Shown: one piece after another, positions 19,301 to 28,900 of the stretch
Numbering within the stretch: position 1 is the stretch's first letter
How the letters are laid out: each line of letters begins with the position of its first letter
Assembly: GCF_014203695.1 (NCBI RefSeq)
Contig: NZ_JACHJO010000003.1
Span: 191,272 to 255,271, forward strand
DNA: 64,000 nt
Origin: Nocardiopsis algeriensis
Lineage (GTDB): Bacteria > Actinomycetota > Actinomycetes > Streptosporangiales > Streptosporangiaceae
Reading direction: 5' to 3'
Made by a program: the position numbers and the translations under genes
Notes under the pieces: model-generated
What the model was told of the DNA's origin: nothing
Database searches by the model: none
The model's input: the letters and a program-made list of their open reading frames with translations, nothing else

Positions 19301-22300
19301 ATGTCCCGGCGGGCCTGCGCGGCGACATCTTGCCGGACCGCGCCGGCCGCCGCCGGGTCGAGACCGCTCGTGTCGAGTGCGTCGTCCACGAACGAGGCCA
19401 TGTGCTCGACATGGATCATCGTCGAGTTCACCAGGCTGGACGTCAGCAGATAGGCCAGATCGTAAGGGGTGCCGGACCTGTCCGCCTCCACCGATCCCCG
19501 GTAGGGGGGTCCGCCGGGGTCGGACCCGGTGTCGGGGTTGCTGCTGGTGGAGTAGGTCTCCCAGGAGTCGGTGTCGGAGAGGTCGGACTCGGGGTTCGGC
19601 TCCTGCTCGTCGGGGTCCTGGTTTCTCTCGGGTGGTGGCGCGGAGCGGTGTGGGGGCAGTTCTGGGGGCGTCTCGTTGTCGGTGGGGTTGTGGTGCGGGG
19701 TGGTGTCGAGGTCGTCGTCGGTGAAGGAGCCGTCGGAGAGGGAGGGGGTGTCGAGGTCGTCGGTGAGATGGCGGCGGTAGAGGCGGGGTGGGATGTGGCT
19801 GAAGCGGGGGTCGAATCGGTGGTCGATGTAGTGGGGGCCGAGCCGGAACTCGTCTTCTCCGGGGCGGTCTTCCTGCTCGGAATCGGCGTTGCTGTCGGTG
19901 AAGTAGGTCTCCCAGGAACCGCTCTCGGAGTGGCCGGCGGGAAGTTGTGCGTCGGCCGTCGTGCTCTGCTCCGGGACGGGTGCGGGATCTGGGTCGGGGG
20001 CCCCGGGCTGGTCGTGGCCGGAGGTGTCGGTGCTGTCGGCGAGCCCGTCATCGGGGGTGGACAGCCGATGCTCGGGGGAGTTGTCGCTGTCGTGGACAGG
20101 ACGGTTGGAGCCGCTTTCCAGCGGGGTGGTTCCCGCCTCGGGGGTGTTCTCCTGCTGCCCGGTGCTGGTGGGTACGGGTGGCTGCTCTGCCTCTTGGCGG
20201 GGTGCTCTCGGAGCGTCGGAGGCAGAGGTGTCTTGTGCCGTGTTCTGTTCCGGGACGGGTGCGGGCTCGGGGCCGGTGATTCCTGGCTGGCTGTGGCCGG
20301 CGCTGTCGGCGGACTCGTCGGTGTGTGCGAGGGCGGCTTCGTAGGCGTCTGCGAGGGCGAGATATTCGGCGAACCCGTCGTCGGAGTTCTCGGTAGATGA
20401 CCGATGGCCGGGGCGCCCTTCGCTGTCACGCGCAGGACGGTTGTGGGATGAGCTGTCTTTTGGTGGCGTGGTTCCAACCTCTGGTTTGCTCCCTTGGTGG
20501 CCGGTTCCGGTTTCGGGAGAACCAAGTGGTGCCGGGGTCGTCTGAGTTGTCTGTTGTGTTGTGTTGTGGGTGGGTGCGGGGTCGGTCTCTCCTGGTGTCG
20601 GGTCGGGTCCGGTGTGGGAGAGCTCGTTGAGCATGAAGACGGTGAGGTTGTTCTGGTGGCCGGGCCAGGGCAGGGGTGAGAAGGGGAAGTCGTTCTTGGG
20701 GGAGAGGTTCAGGAAGGCGGGGAATCCGGGTTTTTCGTCGAGCAGACCCAGGGGGTCGAACGGGCTGGGGCCCGGGTGGTCGGACAGGGGCTTGGAGCCG
20801 TCGAGTGTCTCGGGGGCGGGCATGCGCTGTTCGGTGCGGAGGTCGGGCATGTCCGCGAGTGGCCAGTCGTGGTCGTCGGAGGGCCCCTGCTGCGTGGTGT
20901 CCGTGTTGTCCTTCGCCGCGGGTTCTGGTTGGTGGGTGTCCTCTTGCGAGCTGTGCGGTCCGGGTGCGTCCTGGTCCTTCCCTGGGGAAGCGGTGTTCTG
21001 CCCGTCCTGGCTTCTGTCGGGGCCGTTGCCGTGGGTGGAGTCGTCGTCGCCGGACGGTCCGTTGCCTGAGGGCCCGGGCCTGCCGCCGCCCGAGCTCTCT
21101 CGACCGATGTTGTCGGCTGTGGGGTTCTTTCCCTCGGTGTCGGTTGGGGGTGTGAGGGGATCGGGCAGGGCGGGTGGTGTTGTGAGGGCGTTGATGCCGG
21201 CCAGGGCGCTGTCGGTGGTGACTTGTTGGGTGCCTGCTTGGCCGGCGCCGGCGGTGGCCGACCAGACGGAGGCTTTCCAGCCCTCGCCCTGGGCGGCGTT
21301 GCCCAGGCCTTCGCCGAGGTAGCCCTCCAGGGCGCCGCTTCCCATGCCCAGGCCCAGGTGTTGGAGGTAGGTGGTGGCTTTGCTGTTGTGTTTTTGCAGG
21401 TGGGTGTGGATGTTGGCGGGGGTGTGGGCGAGGTGGTCGCGCAGGTGCGGGGGCAGCCGGTTGCCGAGGGTGTTCTTGAGCTGTCCGTGCAGGTCGGGGG
21501 TGTTCCAGTGGCGGATGAGGGTGTCGGCGTAGTCGCGGCCCAGGTCGCGGGCGCTGGTGGTGCCCAGGTGGTCGGCGAAGTGGCGTGTGAACAGGTCGGA
21601 GAGATCGTCGCGCAGTCGGGTGGCGTTGGCGGCGTTGTCCCAGGGGACGCGGCCGGGGGTTCCGCCGCTGAAGGGGGCCAGGAGGTCGTTGTCGTGGCGT
21701 CCGAACAGGTCGGCCAGGTCCCCGTTGAGCGAGGAAGGAGGAGCTGTATCGGGCACAGTGCCCCGGGGAGTGGGACCGGGGAGCGGGCCGGGTAGGGGAT
21801 CCGCTGTCCTGGGGGGAGGAGGAGTCCCAGGACCGATGGGCTTGGGGTCGGGGAGTGTGCGCAGGTTGTCGAGGTGGTCGTTGAAGACCTTGCTGATCCG
21901 GTTGCTCAGGAACAGGTCGATGCCGCCGGCCAGGCCTGCGGAGACCAGTCCTTCGAAGACCGCGCCGGTGTGGGCGCCCTTGGTGAGTTTGTTGTCCCAG
22001 GTGTCGCGGGTGCCGTTGTCGATCTGCAGGCGTTGGATGATGCTGTCGAGGCTGGCGAAGATCTGGCTGAGGATCTGGTGGCTGGGGACGGTGAGCAGGA
22101 ACCAGGCCAGGATGCGTCGGATGGCCAGGCTGCGGATGGCTTTGAAGACGGGGATGAGTTTGAGGCTGGCGCCGAAGGTGAATTTGGCGGTGGCGATGGC
22201 CCAGGCGATCTCCAGGGCGAGTTGGACGAACTGGCCGATGACCATCATGGCCATGTATTCGGCGTTGGCGGCGCCTTTGCGTAGTTCGGTGGTCAGGGTG

Positions 22301-22584
22301 CGCGAGGTCTGGGCGGCGGAGCCGATGTAGTCGTTGTCGCCTTTGGTGAACTGGTCGAGGGAGCGGTCGTAGAAGTCGGCGGTGCGTCCGTCGAAGTTGG
22401 TGCGTACGCGGCGGCGTACGGTTTCGACCAGGGGGACCAGGACGGTGAGGAGGCGGTCTTCGAGGGTTCGGTAGATCTCGGCGGCGGCGCGCATGGCGTG
22501 GGGGTTGGCGGTGGGGACCTCGATGCCGGTGAGCACCTTGATGGCGGTGCGTGCGGACTCGGGCATGTTGGGGTCCAAGGGCAT
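13342..22584 (-). CDS. giant ESX-linked protein 1 (3080 aa) with WXG100-like N-terminus
   Basis: ATG 22584 is preceded by GGGAAGG at a 7-nt spacing. Residues 1-246 are helical and resemble the WXG100-like domain at the N-terminus of CpnT-type proteins; the turn reads Phe-Asp-Gly (NFDGRTADFY) and a hydrophobic helix region follows (EYMAMMVIGQFVQLALEIAW). Residues ~280-470 form a second conserved block ending in a Gly/Ala-rich segment. Residues ~480-1035 are disordered and Pro/Asp/Glu/Ser/Thr-rich, and include two SWETY motifs. From ~1040 to ~2900 the chain shows recurring modules: helical stretch, beta strands, then a Ser/Thr/Gly-rich segment such as ATGQSTS, ERESGTSTKHS, GGEYTGASER and EYRQKQGRED. 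The end (~2950-3020) is a charged coiled-coil-like helix. No toxin, nuclease, protease or sortase motif is recognised. A secreted ESX substrate or surface structure is inferred. Confidence 0.85.
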   Translation of the reverse strand: MPLDPNMPESARTAIKVLTGIEVPTANPHAMRAAAEIYRTLEDRLLTVLVPLVETVRRRVRTNFDGRTADFYDRSLDQFTKGDNDYIGSAAQTSRTLTTELRKGAANAEYMAMMVIGQFVQLALEIAWAIATAKFTFGASLKLIPVFKAIRSLAIRRILAWFLLTVPSHQILSQIFASLDSIIQRLQIDNGTRDTWDNKLTKGAHTGAVFEGLVSAGLAGGIDLFLSNRISKVFNDHLDNLRTLPDPKPIGPGTPPPPRTADPLPGPLPGPTPRGTVPDTAPPSSLNGDLADLFGRHDNDLLAPFSGGTPGRVPWDNAANATRLRDDLSDLFTRHFADHLGTTSARDLGRDYADTLIRHWNTPDLHGQLKNTLGNRLPPHLRDHLAHTPANIHTHLQKHNSKATTYLQHLGLGMGSGALEGYLGEGLGNAAQGEGWKASVWSATAGAGQAGTQQVTTDSALAGINALTTPPALPDPLTPPTDTEGKNPTADNIGRESSGGGRPGPSGNGPSGDDDSTHGNGPDRSQDGQNTASPGKDQDAPGPHSSQEDTHQPEPAAKDNTDTTQQGPSDDHDWPLADMPDLRTEQRMPAPETLDGSKPLSDHPGPSPFDPLGLLDEKPGFPAFLNLSPKNDFPFSPLPWPGHQNNLTVFMLNELSHTGPDPTPGETDPAPTHNTTQQTTQTTPAPLGSPETGTGHQGSKPEVGTTPPKDSSSHNRPARDSEGRPGHRSSTENSDDGFAEYLALADAYEAALAHTDESADSAGHSQPGITGPEPAPVPEQNTAQDTSASDAPRAPRQEAEQPPVPTSTGQQENTPEAGTTPLESGSNRPVHDSDNSPEHRLSTPDDGLADSTDTSGHDQPGAPDPDPAPVPEQSTTADAQLPAGHSESGSWETYFTDSNADSEQEDRPGEDEFRLGPHYIDHRFDPRFSHIPPRLYRRHLTDDLDTPSLSDGSFTDDDLDTTPHHNPTDNETPPELPPHRSAPPPERNQDPDEQEPNPESDLSDTDSWETYSTSSNPDTGSDPGGPPYRGSVEADRSGTPYDLAYLLTSSLVNSTMIHVEHMASFVDDALDTSGLDPAAAGAVRQDVAAQARRDMTAFFRPGGFRTAALRADGSTWQVRVELRPTDGLFHHAPSEAAQEGSAAPELKLVDEAGEGNPAESSGVHGGNKYVGIGFQVSPLLIGPPRAGALGPRFLFTLTGGTRQRATGQSTSILYDGYSSYEIKGKPEIYVSDVTMSFTMAPEDGPGGGPDDGLPPVNVEAPSANGLILVLPGTVTGKGVEGGFDVTDPFARREQRNGDRAGSTPERGNQEGNGRGGRPGEDPRQPSPHAGNGHPVWVGPLLSGDRSSPSPGKPLADWVRDHLWPPDRHRAWWRSALDAVDPGAEERRQRRLDLFHQQVEEKFGDKALRNNLPKMTNDSAVFAVTDPSGTSRLVALTSVPTSYSPKDHSVPPAKYIKGNRTERESGTSTKHSDILGGTFGGGVSVDAGAPGDRYRARVDAIAVEGGLRGRSTDESTRSSSGSANRMNYGKTPSSAYDVRRTYYVHFDGEPRTYRFHGDSVEILTDEEVRMMKGEAPSDKVPARTDPAGGGGSALAGNRNPAAPAEGTPTAAGGSTGPESGGTAPRPPRPNLAEEHPTTLHGAVPREFTWPDGSQYREVGGQQRTLYQEITHRVLTALADKRPGLVLPDLSRSRADFARRPGRPDGEFFSGSLREHRPFRRDHDIAVFNTHRVMDAISAASLKSGADDMALKGIAVHLIESRRFSPSALFASGREVIRPPFVTVRVTAGFGALRHAGDTRRGTGGEYTGASERTSGSGSQFRKTVRGTTGAYVRKGNALDAAGNPEDGGLASATLQFSSSTGDGRGVGVKTQSEEIVQYPEGSSVWNSDVRISAKLHENDDVGTVPVDTPEHERGIDLFDEPVRALLTLDTPRAVADGGQQGRGTGPAQVTDIRPIPVDQAQEIIEGRTAPEPDHVHKTRDVSGKIRNFLGREATRQPPANGEQAAPGAGGGHRDTGERNRPDTRTVQQRRTDAARDLGATVEHVNTRFTTGDGNPVSTLLEAAYANFSPVPPWEGRDGVRRTPGRFGFARKLRHFLLGSQGGAQFYAHLLSPENLAGNPALHSSSGLRARTEMSGGLLSPHDIRATMATTFDIDSVDRFEQAEGAIVWKGKNTAEVFTKSGRRRDLALRFPGAGRYNPNPLRSSADGTGAPPDAPDSATAPLLQAGPSAGLSLFDRYSSSKVSSKYSETVEFHPKIEMSYSYSASGRVTQAVEFVKNWSIGPTFPRTARYRGWQARVSGLVTGLIHVRDAHREGLVEDRVVENRDGTLTRSSQPGPEEPQGVRLRPGFEDSGKLIRPADPGRALQTLANRLAEQGWELTGESRENILHALTTHTGLNPNSGAPIPVKVRAIDHSVRHLNSPTTAPLSLDATVTLGLETTGTRIKYLGGNTEYRQKQGREDSAKIQEGDERSAVAGAQGGLLAPLPRPGGDQVPDSAPPSRPYVMGLYGDASATGTRGGSDTVKDTGKRSVGLTMETPYARVSMDTSLRIDLHISEKQGAANTVLSELPGTRRDFTATEESGRVEGLYPAPYLDFGRGGHAPDARTGTPGATAPENPATAVHHSSADTLRAWTEANDPHGRGDVGGAVLLPVGVENRGQDIRDTVNVVVAESLGWTPPAGSVTDGRHTPGAVDSARRHVAEKLALNSRNNTLEQSLSPLALKALFLDANAPEGIEMLDLGRTTWALRAVPDPGSARILDFNPNIRLTDSSESGRTFSPARDASTTTAMGMSERPSGRSDTEAVTGVHHGAAGHQSSSVSGGDTARGSKPKEPPHSDRVRTGPAYLVEMDTRWVATASSRERGPWYRRTARYVGEKAAEAGRWSADRFRAALGAGAAPAPAPPPSTWRTREARARTTVWISRGDAERLGVLTPDRAAAVDRLTADFAVLQKNLKDTEKKYLKARFALDPAADRWAASGDGAARDRYKELEDTYLAALDAFQQAIDAWVEGLGTLREGLAALPPAPERSRPPTVSGGAPPDTVQEEAADAGEPPAGAGLPDLAERFNSELNLVPARNRRTPATG
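21151..21730. repeat. second shared block of the giant genes, copy 1
   Basis: Matches 31683-32262 at an offset of 10532 bp. It is highly similar except for a patch of about 40 bp near 21380-21430. It encodes residues ~285-478 of giant 1. The different offset from the 5' repeat shows that the linker between the two blocks changed length in one paralogue. Confidence 0.8.
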
Positions 22585-22630
22585 GGGGGCGCCTTCCCGG
22601 TCACAGCTGCGAGCGCAACAGAAGGTAACA
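21844..22630. repeat. 787-bp direct repeat, copy 1 (5' end and leader of giant gene 1)
   Basis: Matches 32406-33192 at an offset of 10562 bp, with about eight mismatches counted by eye. It covers the first ~247 codons and 46 bp of leader including the Shine-Dalgarno site. The match stops abruptly upstream of 22630. Confidence 0.92.
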
Positions 22631-22946
22631 CCGGGTTTCCGGCCGGGAATTCTTCGTGTGCAGACGCCGGATTCACCGCATGGCGACGGAAGGAAAGCGT
22701 TCCTCCAGGTGGGAGGTTTGTGGAAGCCCTCCCTTTTTTCCTTGACGCTGTTTCTGCCCTTCGGGGAAGGGAATTCCTTCGCCGAGGATTCCCCGGCTGA
22801 TGACCGGTTGTTCGGAATCCGTTTCCCGCGGCAGAGGGGCGGTGGGACACGGGCCTCTCGGTGGCCGCGCCGTCGGCCCCCGGGCGCCGGGACCGCGGTG
22901 CGGCCCCGGCGCCGACTCCAGGTGCGGGGCCGGGCGGATCTGCTGC
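22585..22946. other. 362-bp gap between the two giant genes
   Basis: The 46 bp next to the giant 1 start are the duplicated leader with GGGAAGG. The rest (22631-22946) is unique. It includes a T-run at 22733-22738 and a small GAAGG/CCTTC hairpin near 22757-22769. No gene is supported here. It is long enough to carry a separate promoter for giant 1. Confidence 0.6.
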
Positions 22947-25900
22947 TCAGCCTGTGCTGCTCTGCTTCCCCTTGCCCTTGGAGGAGGAGCTGTTCAGAAC
23001 GTCGTTGAAGTAATCGGCGAGGTCTGAACCGCCTCTGTCTCCTCCGCTTCCTCCGCCCGCGCCCTGCTGACCGACGTCCTTCTCCTTCCCCTGGCCCTCG
23101 GTCGGGGCCTTCGAGGAGGTCCCGGTGCCGGGCCAGTCGGGGAGCTCGATGCCCTGATCGGTGACCGGAGGGTTCTGGAGGTTTCCCGAGGAGGAAGAGG
23201 TCTCCTCCGGGATCGGGGGCATACTGCTGAAACGGTTGTTCCTGGTGGCCGGGGGCTTGCCGCGGGAGAGCCCACTCGCCGTGCGGTTTCCCGTGTTGAG
23301 ACCGCCCAGTATGTATCGGAGGTCCCCGAGTGCCTCCTCCCAGTCCTCCCGCGCCCTCGTGAACGCCTCGCGCCGATCTTGGTAGTCCGCTTCCAGCTGT
23401 TCGTATCTCTGTTTGGCTCGTGTGTCCCCGGGAGACGCCACCCAGTCAGCCGCTGCCTTCTCCAAGGGCCGCCGCGCTTCGAGATAGGCCTTGTCGGCCT
23501 CGGCAAGGGCCTTCTGGGCGTCGGCCAGCCTGCCGGCACTGACGCGGAGCGAGAAGGTGTCCGCGGCGGCGCCGAGCAGACCGAACCGCCGAAGGTCCGA
23601 CTCCGAGACCCAGACGGCGACCTTGGCCGAGGTCTCGCCCCTCTGGAAACGGGCGGGTCTGGACTCGGAGTGCCCGCCGAAGAAGTTCTGAACGGCGCGC
23701 CCGGCTCGCTTCACCTTGCGGACGAAGGCTCCGTGCTTCTCGCTCCTGGCCCCGATCGCCACCCGGGTGTCGAATTCCACGAGATAGGCGGGACCTCCTC
23801 TGAGGCCGTCGGAGCTGTCCTCCTGCGTGCCGCCGCCCCGGGACGTCTCTCCCGAACTCGTACTGCTGAGAGGGACGGTGGCGATGCCGGAGAGGACGCG
23901 GCTCGCCGTGGGCGCGGTCTCGTGTACCGCCAACGGCTGGAACTCCGGACCCGAGGACTGCGTCCCCGAGTGGTTCCTGGCCGACGAGGACGACGTGCTC
24001 GATCCGGCCGAGTCGGTCAACCGCACCTCGGGGTTGTAGTCGAGGAAGCGCGCTGACGAGAGGATCGGCATGGCGCGGATGTTCCAGGTGGTGCGGCCTA
24101 TCCGGATCAGCTCGGAGCCCTCGTTCGCGGTGGCGTCGGGAAGGACCGACCTGAGGGCGATCTCGCTGAGGCTCTGGTCGATGGCGTTGTGGTGGCTGTT
24201 CAGGCCCAGTTCACGCGCTGCGTACGCGCGTGCGGACGTGACAGCCTCCTTCGTGTACCGGCCGTTCCGGACGGAGCCGGCAGGCGGTGTCCAGCCCAAG
24301 GACCTGGCCACGGTGATGTGTGCGGTGTCGCGGACGCCCTGTCCGCGGTCCTCGACGGAGACCGGAAGGAGAGGGGTGTCGCGGACGTCGTTGTGCGCCT
24401 GCGGGTCCTTGTCCGTGGTCCAGGCACGCATCATCTCGCCGAGAGAGAGGTGGGGATCGTCGGACGAGTCCTCGACAACGAGCACGCCCCGATCGCCGGC
24501 TGGTCCCGAGGAGCCCGGCGAGATGGCCGTGGTGGCTGGTGCGGGTGACAGGTCGAGGTAGGGGGCGGGATAGAAGGCGCTCACGGTGCCGGAGTCGTGC
24601 ACACCGGTGAAGACGCGGGTCTCCTCCGGTGCAGTTTCTCCCGCGTTCCTCGCCGGAGTGCTCCCTGCGGGGGTGGTTCCCGCCGGCGCGGTGTCCCCCG
24701 GGCGGTTCTCGTCGGTGCTCCTCCTCTCGGCGAGGGTCAGATCGATGGTCAGCTCGGTTTTCATGGAGAGCCTGACATAGGGCGTGTCCATGGTCAGCCC
24801 GAGAGTGCGCTTGTTCGTGTCCGTCCTGCCCGTGCTCGTGCCTGTGCTGCTGCTCGTGGAGTGATCGAGCGCGGTCAGCCTTCCGTAGACCGGGCGGCTC
24901 GTCGGCGACTCCCCTCCCGGCTGGTCGCCACCGGACTGGGGCAGGGCCAGAAGGGGGCTGGCGTTCGTGCCTCCGGACACCGAGCTGCCCCGTCCCCCCG
25001 ATTCCTCGGACGTGTTCTCGCGGGTCTGCTCCTGGTGGTACTCCGCCCTGCCGGACAGGTAGTCCGCACTGGTGGACACGTTTCTCAGCTTCAGGGTGAC
25101 GGTGGCGTCCCGAGAGGGGATCGCCCTCGGCGAGGAACTGCTGCGCACCTTCACGGGGAGCGGGACACCCGTGTTCGGATGCAGGCCGGTATGGGAGGTG
25201 AGGGCCTGGAGGATGGCCTCTCTGCTGCCCGCCGTCAGCTCCCACCCCTTGGCGGCCAGCTTGTCGGTGAGGTCTCTCAGCGCACCGCTGGGATCGGCCG
25301 GCTTGAGGAGCTTGCCGGAGTCCTCGAACCCGGGCCGGATCCGTACGGTCTTCGGGGCGTCCGAGCCCGGTTGGGGCCGTAGGGTCAGCGATCCGTCGTC
25401 GTTCACCGCGACCCGGTCCCGGACGAGGCCCGCGTGGTGGGCCTCGCGGACGTGGATCAGGCCGGTGATCAGCTCGGGGACCCGGGCCTGCCAGGCCCGG
25501 TACTGGGGGCCGAGGGGGATGGGAATCCCGGGGAGCGCGGCCAAGATGAACTCCATGGCCTGGGACACGGTCCCCGAACCGGTGAAGGCGTACGACATCT
25601 GGACCTGGGGGTGGAACTCGACCGTTCTGGAGTGGTTCGCCGTAGTGGTCTGACCGGTGGAGTTCTGGTAGAAGTTCCACCCCGCCCCGCCGCCGATGTT
25701 GAGTGTGGGGTTCTTCGCGGAGTTGGGCGCGGTGTGCGCGGTCTCCTCACTGCTCACGAGCGGGTTCGGGTTGAAACGGCCCGCGCCCGACACCTTCAGG
25801 CCCAGCGACGTCCCCTTCCCCTTGTTGAAGGACGTGTTCAGGGAGACGGTGTCCTTCCACCCGATCTCGGCGTCGGACTGTTCGAAGCGGTCGATCGAGT

Positions 25901-28900
25901 CGATGTCCATCCGGGTGGTCATGGTCGGCCGCAGATTGCGGGGGGAGAGCGGCCCGCCGCTCATCTCCGTGCGTGCTCGCAGGCCGCCGGACGAGGTCAG
26001 AGCCGGGTGACCCGCGAGGTTCTCGGGGGAGAAGAGGTTCTCGTAGAACTGATGGGCGCCCTGGCCACTGGCCAGGAAGTGTCTCAGCTTGCGTTCGAAG
26101 GCGAAGCCGTCGCCCCAGAGCGGGGTGGCGGAGAAGTTCTTGTAGGCGGCCTCCAGGAGGCTGCCGACGTCGTTGCTCCCCCCGGTGCGGAGCCTGGTAC
26201 CGATGTGCTCCACCGTGCTGAGCGCCTGTTCGAGCAGGCGGGCACGCTCTTCACCGAGCCCTTGCGGAGCATTGTTCCGGGGCGCGGGGCGGCCGTCGAT
26301 GAGAGCCTTGGCCTCGTCGGTCGTGAGCGGACGAATGGGCGTGCCGCTCGCTGCGGTCGTGCCCGGCGGCTGCGTCCGGGACGTCCCGCCGGCTGCCCCC
26401 TCCTTGCTCTCGGGGGTCTCCAGGACGATCCGGGCCGAGACCGGCTTTCCGGTCAGGAGGATGCCGCGATCGTCGCCCTGCGCCATGCCCAGATCGTCGT
26501 GTTCGTACAGCCGAGCCGAGACGCGGACGTCGCTTCCCCAGGCCTGGGATCCTTCCGGATGCCTGACGACGTCCTCGGTCTGGGAGCTCGTCCCCTGACC
26601 GCGGCCGCTTCCCCGGGAGTTGTTCAGTTCGAGGGACAAGGAAGGGATGCCGGCGCTCTTGGGAAACTTGGACGCGTCGCCCGCGTTGGAGCGGATGTAG
26701 GAGCCCGCCTTCAGAGCGATTCCGCCGCTCTTCTGCTTGCTCGATCCGGAGGAGCGCCCCGAAGCGCCGGAGTATTCTCCACCCGTCCCCCTCTCCGTCG
26801 TTCTCCCCGGGGTGAGCGGAGAGAAGTCAGCGGTGATGCGCACCGTGACAAAGGGGGGCCGCAGCATCTTCGCGTCCTTCTTGAACAGGTCGCTGGGGTT
26901 GATCCACGCCGTCTCCACCAGGTGTACCGGTATCCCGTGCAGGGTGAGGTCGTCCAAGCTGCTCTTGAGCATCGTCTCCGAGACCGCATCCATCACCCGC
27001 TGCGTGTTGAAGACCGCGGCGTCATGACTGCGGCGGAAGGGGCGGTGCTCGCGCCAGGAACGGTTCGCGTTCTGCCTGTCGGGCCTGTGCGCGAAGTTCG
27101 AGGGGTCCCGTACCAGGTCGGGCAGCACCATCCCCGGTCGTTCCTGAGCGAGGGCCGTCAGGATCCGGTGGGCGATCTCCTGCTGGACGGTGAACCGGTC
27201 GCCGTTGTCCGTCCGGTGCCGGCTTCCGTCGGGCCAGGTGAGTTCGCGGGGGGTGGCGCCGTGGAAGGTGACCGGAACCTGCTGTGCCAGATTGGGGCGT
27301 GCGGGCCGGGCGGGTGCACTGCCGCTGCCGCTGCCGCTGCCGTCGGCGTTCGGGCGGGTGTTCGGCGCCGGAGCCGAGCTCGCCGCGCGGACCTGCTCGC
27401 TCATCGCACGGGCTTCTTCGACGGTGAGGGTCTCCACGCTCGTTCCGGTGAAGGTGTACGACTCGGAGGAGCCGTCGACGTACACGTGGAAGATGCGGTC
27501 GACATCGTAGGTCGCCGCCTCCGACGTGCTGTACCCGGACCGCGCGACCGACCCCGAGGACGACTGACCCTTTTCTTTCGCCGACCCCTTGCTGCCGGAG
27601 AAGTCGAGGCCCGGTATGTCGAGACGGCCCCGGCGCGCACTGTCCACCGGGACGTCGACGTTGAGACCGATCCCCAACGTGGCCGACGCGTTCTTGCTGT
27701 GGGAGGTGGAGGAGCCGCTCTCACGTGTCGCCTTGGTCCTGTCGGACAGCTTGTCGGGGGGCAGCATGTCGCTCTTGGCCCTGTAGGAGGTGGGCGCGGA
27801 GTAGATGCCCACCAGGCGGGACCGGCCCGAGGGGGTCGTGACCGGGAAGATCACGGGGCCCTGGCTCATCCGGGTCAGGTTGGCGCGCATGGAATCTGTC
27901 GAGAAGGTCGCATCGACCTGGGCCCGGAAGTCCTCCAGGTGTTTCTGCTTGGACTTCTCGCTGTGCAGGTTCTGGTAGAACCAGCTCTTCTCCTTGTCCG
28001 TCCACAGGCGGTCGTGGAGCCAGTCGGGGAGCGATTGCCTGTTGTCGGTCCTGCGAACGGGTCCCACCGAGAGGGGGTGCCCGCTGCCGGTGGGCGGTGC
28101 CAGGGGCCTCGTGTCGTTGCCCTGCCGGCCGAAGGATCGGGGAGCGTCCTCGACAGGGGCCCTGACCTCGCGGGGCAGCACGAGGCGCAGACCGTCGGGC
28201 GCGGTGTACCGGAGGTTGACCGGGTTGTGTCCTCCGCCGGAGGCCGCCGTGTTCGGAGGGCGTTCCAGCGTGACGGACATGACCAGATCGGAGACGTAGA
28301 GCTTCTGCTCCCCGGCGACCTCGTGGCCGGTGGAAGCCTCGTTGGTGTTCGTCGTGCTCTGACCGGTGCTGCGCATGCGTGTGCCGCCGGCGACACGTAT
28401 GTACACGCTGGGTCCCAGGGGGTTGCCGTTGACCGCGCCGACGGTGATCGGGGACGCGTGGAAGGCCAGCGCTATCTGTTTGCTGCTGCCCCGGGAGCTG
28501 CTGCCGCTGATGGGGTTGGCCTCTCCGGCCTCGGCGGACAGTGCGATCTGGGAGAGGACCTCCTTGTCCTTCTCGGTGACGGTCACCGGGAGGAAGCCGT
28601 TGTTCCCCGGCCGCAGCGACACGGTCGCCTGCCAGGTGATGCCGTTCGCGTCCTCGACAGCGGTGGAGAAGCCGTCCTCCGCGAAGAACGGGGCCATGCT
28701 CCTGCCGGCCTGCTGCGCGATCTTCTTCCTGAGGTTGTCGCGCACTGCGTCGGCGGGGCGCCCGGTCCCGGCGTTGCCGTGGAGGTTGCGGTCCATGAAC
28801 GAGGCCATCTCCCGCGCATTGAGCATGCCGGGGTTCACCAGGTCCGAGGTCAGTAGGTAGCCGATGTCGTGACGGGCGTTCGAGGGACCGGTGCCGGAGC

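Noticed and set aside
15337..20400. Very long open frame on the plus strand opposite giant gene 1
   Set aside because: It is antisense to a well-supported gene, is Arg/Gly/Val-rich without family matches, and is explained by the scarcity of stop codons in GC-rich DNA. The same applies to long frames at 1984-4242, 7771-10878 and 25434-28856.
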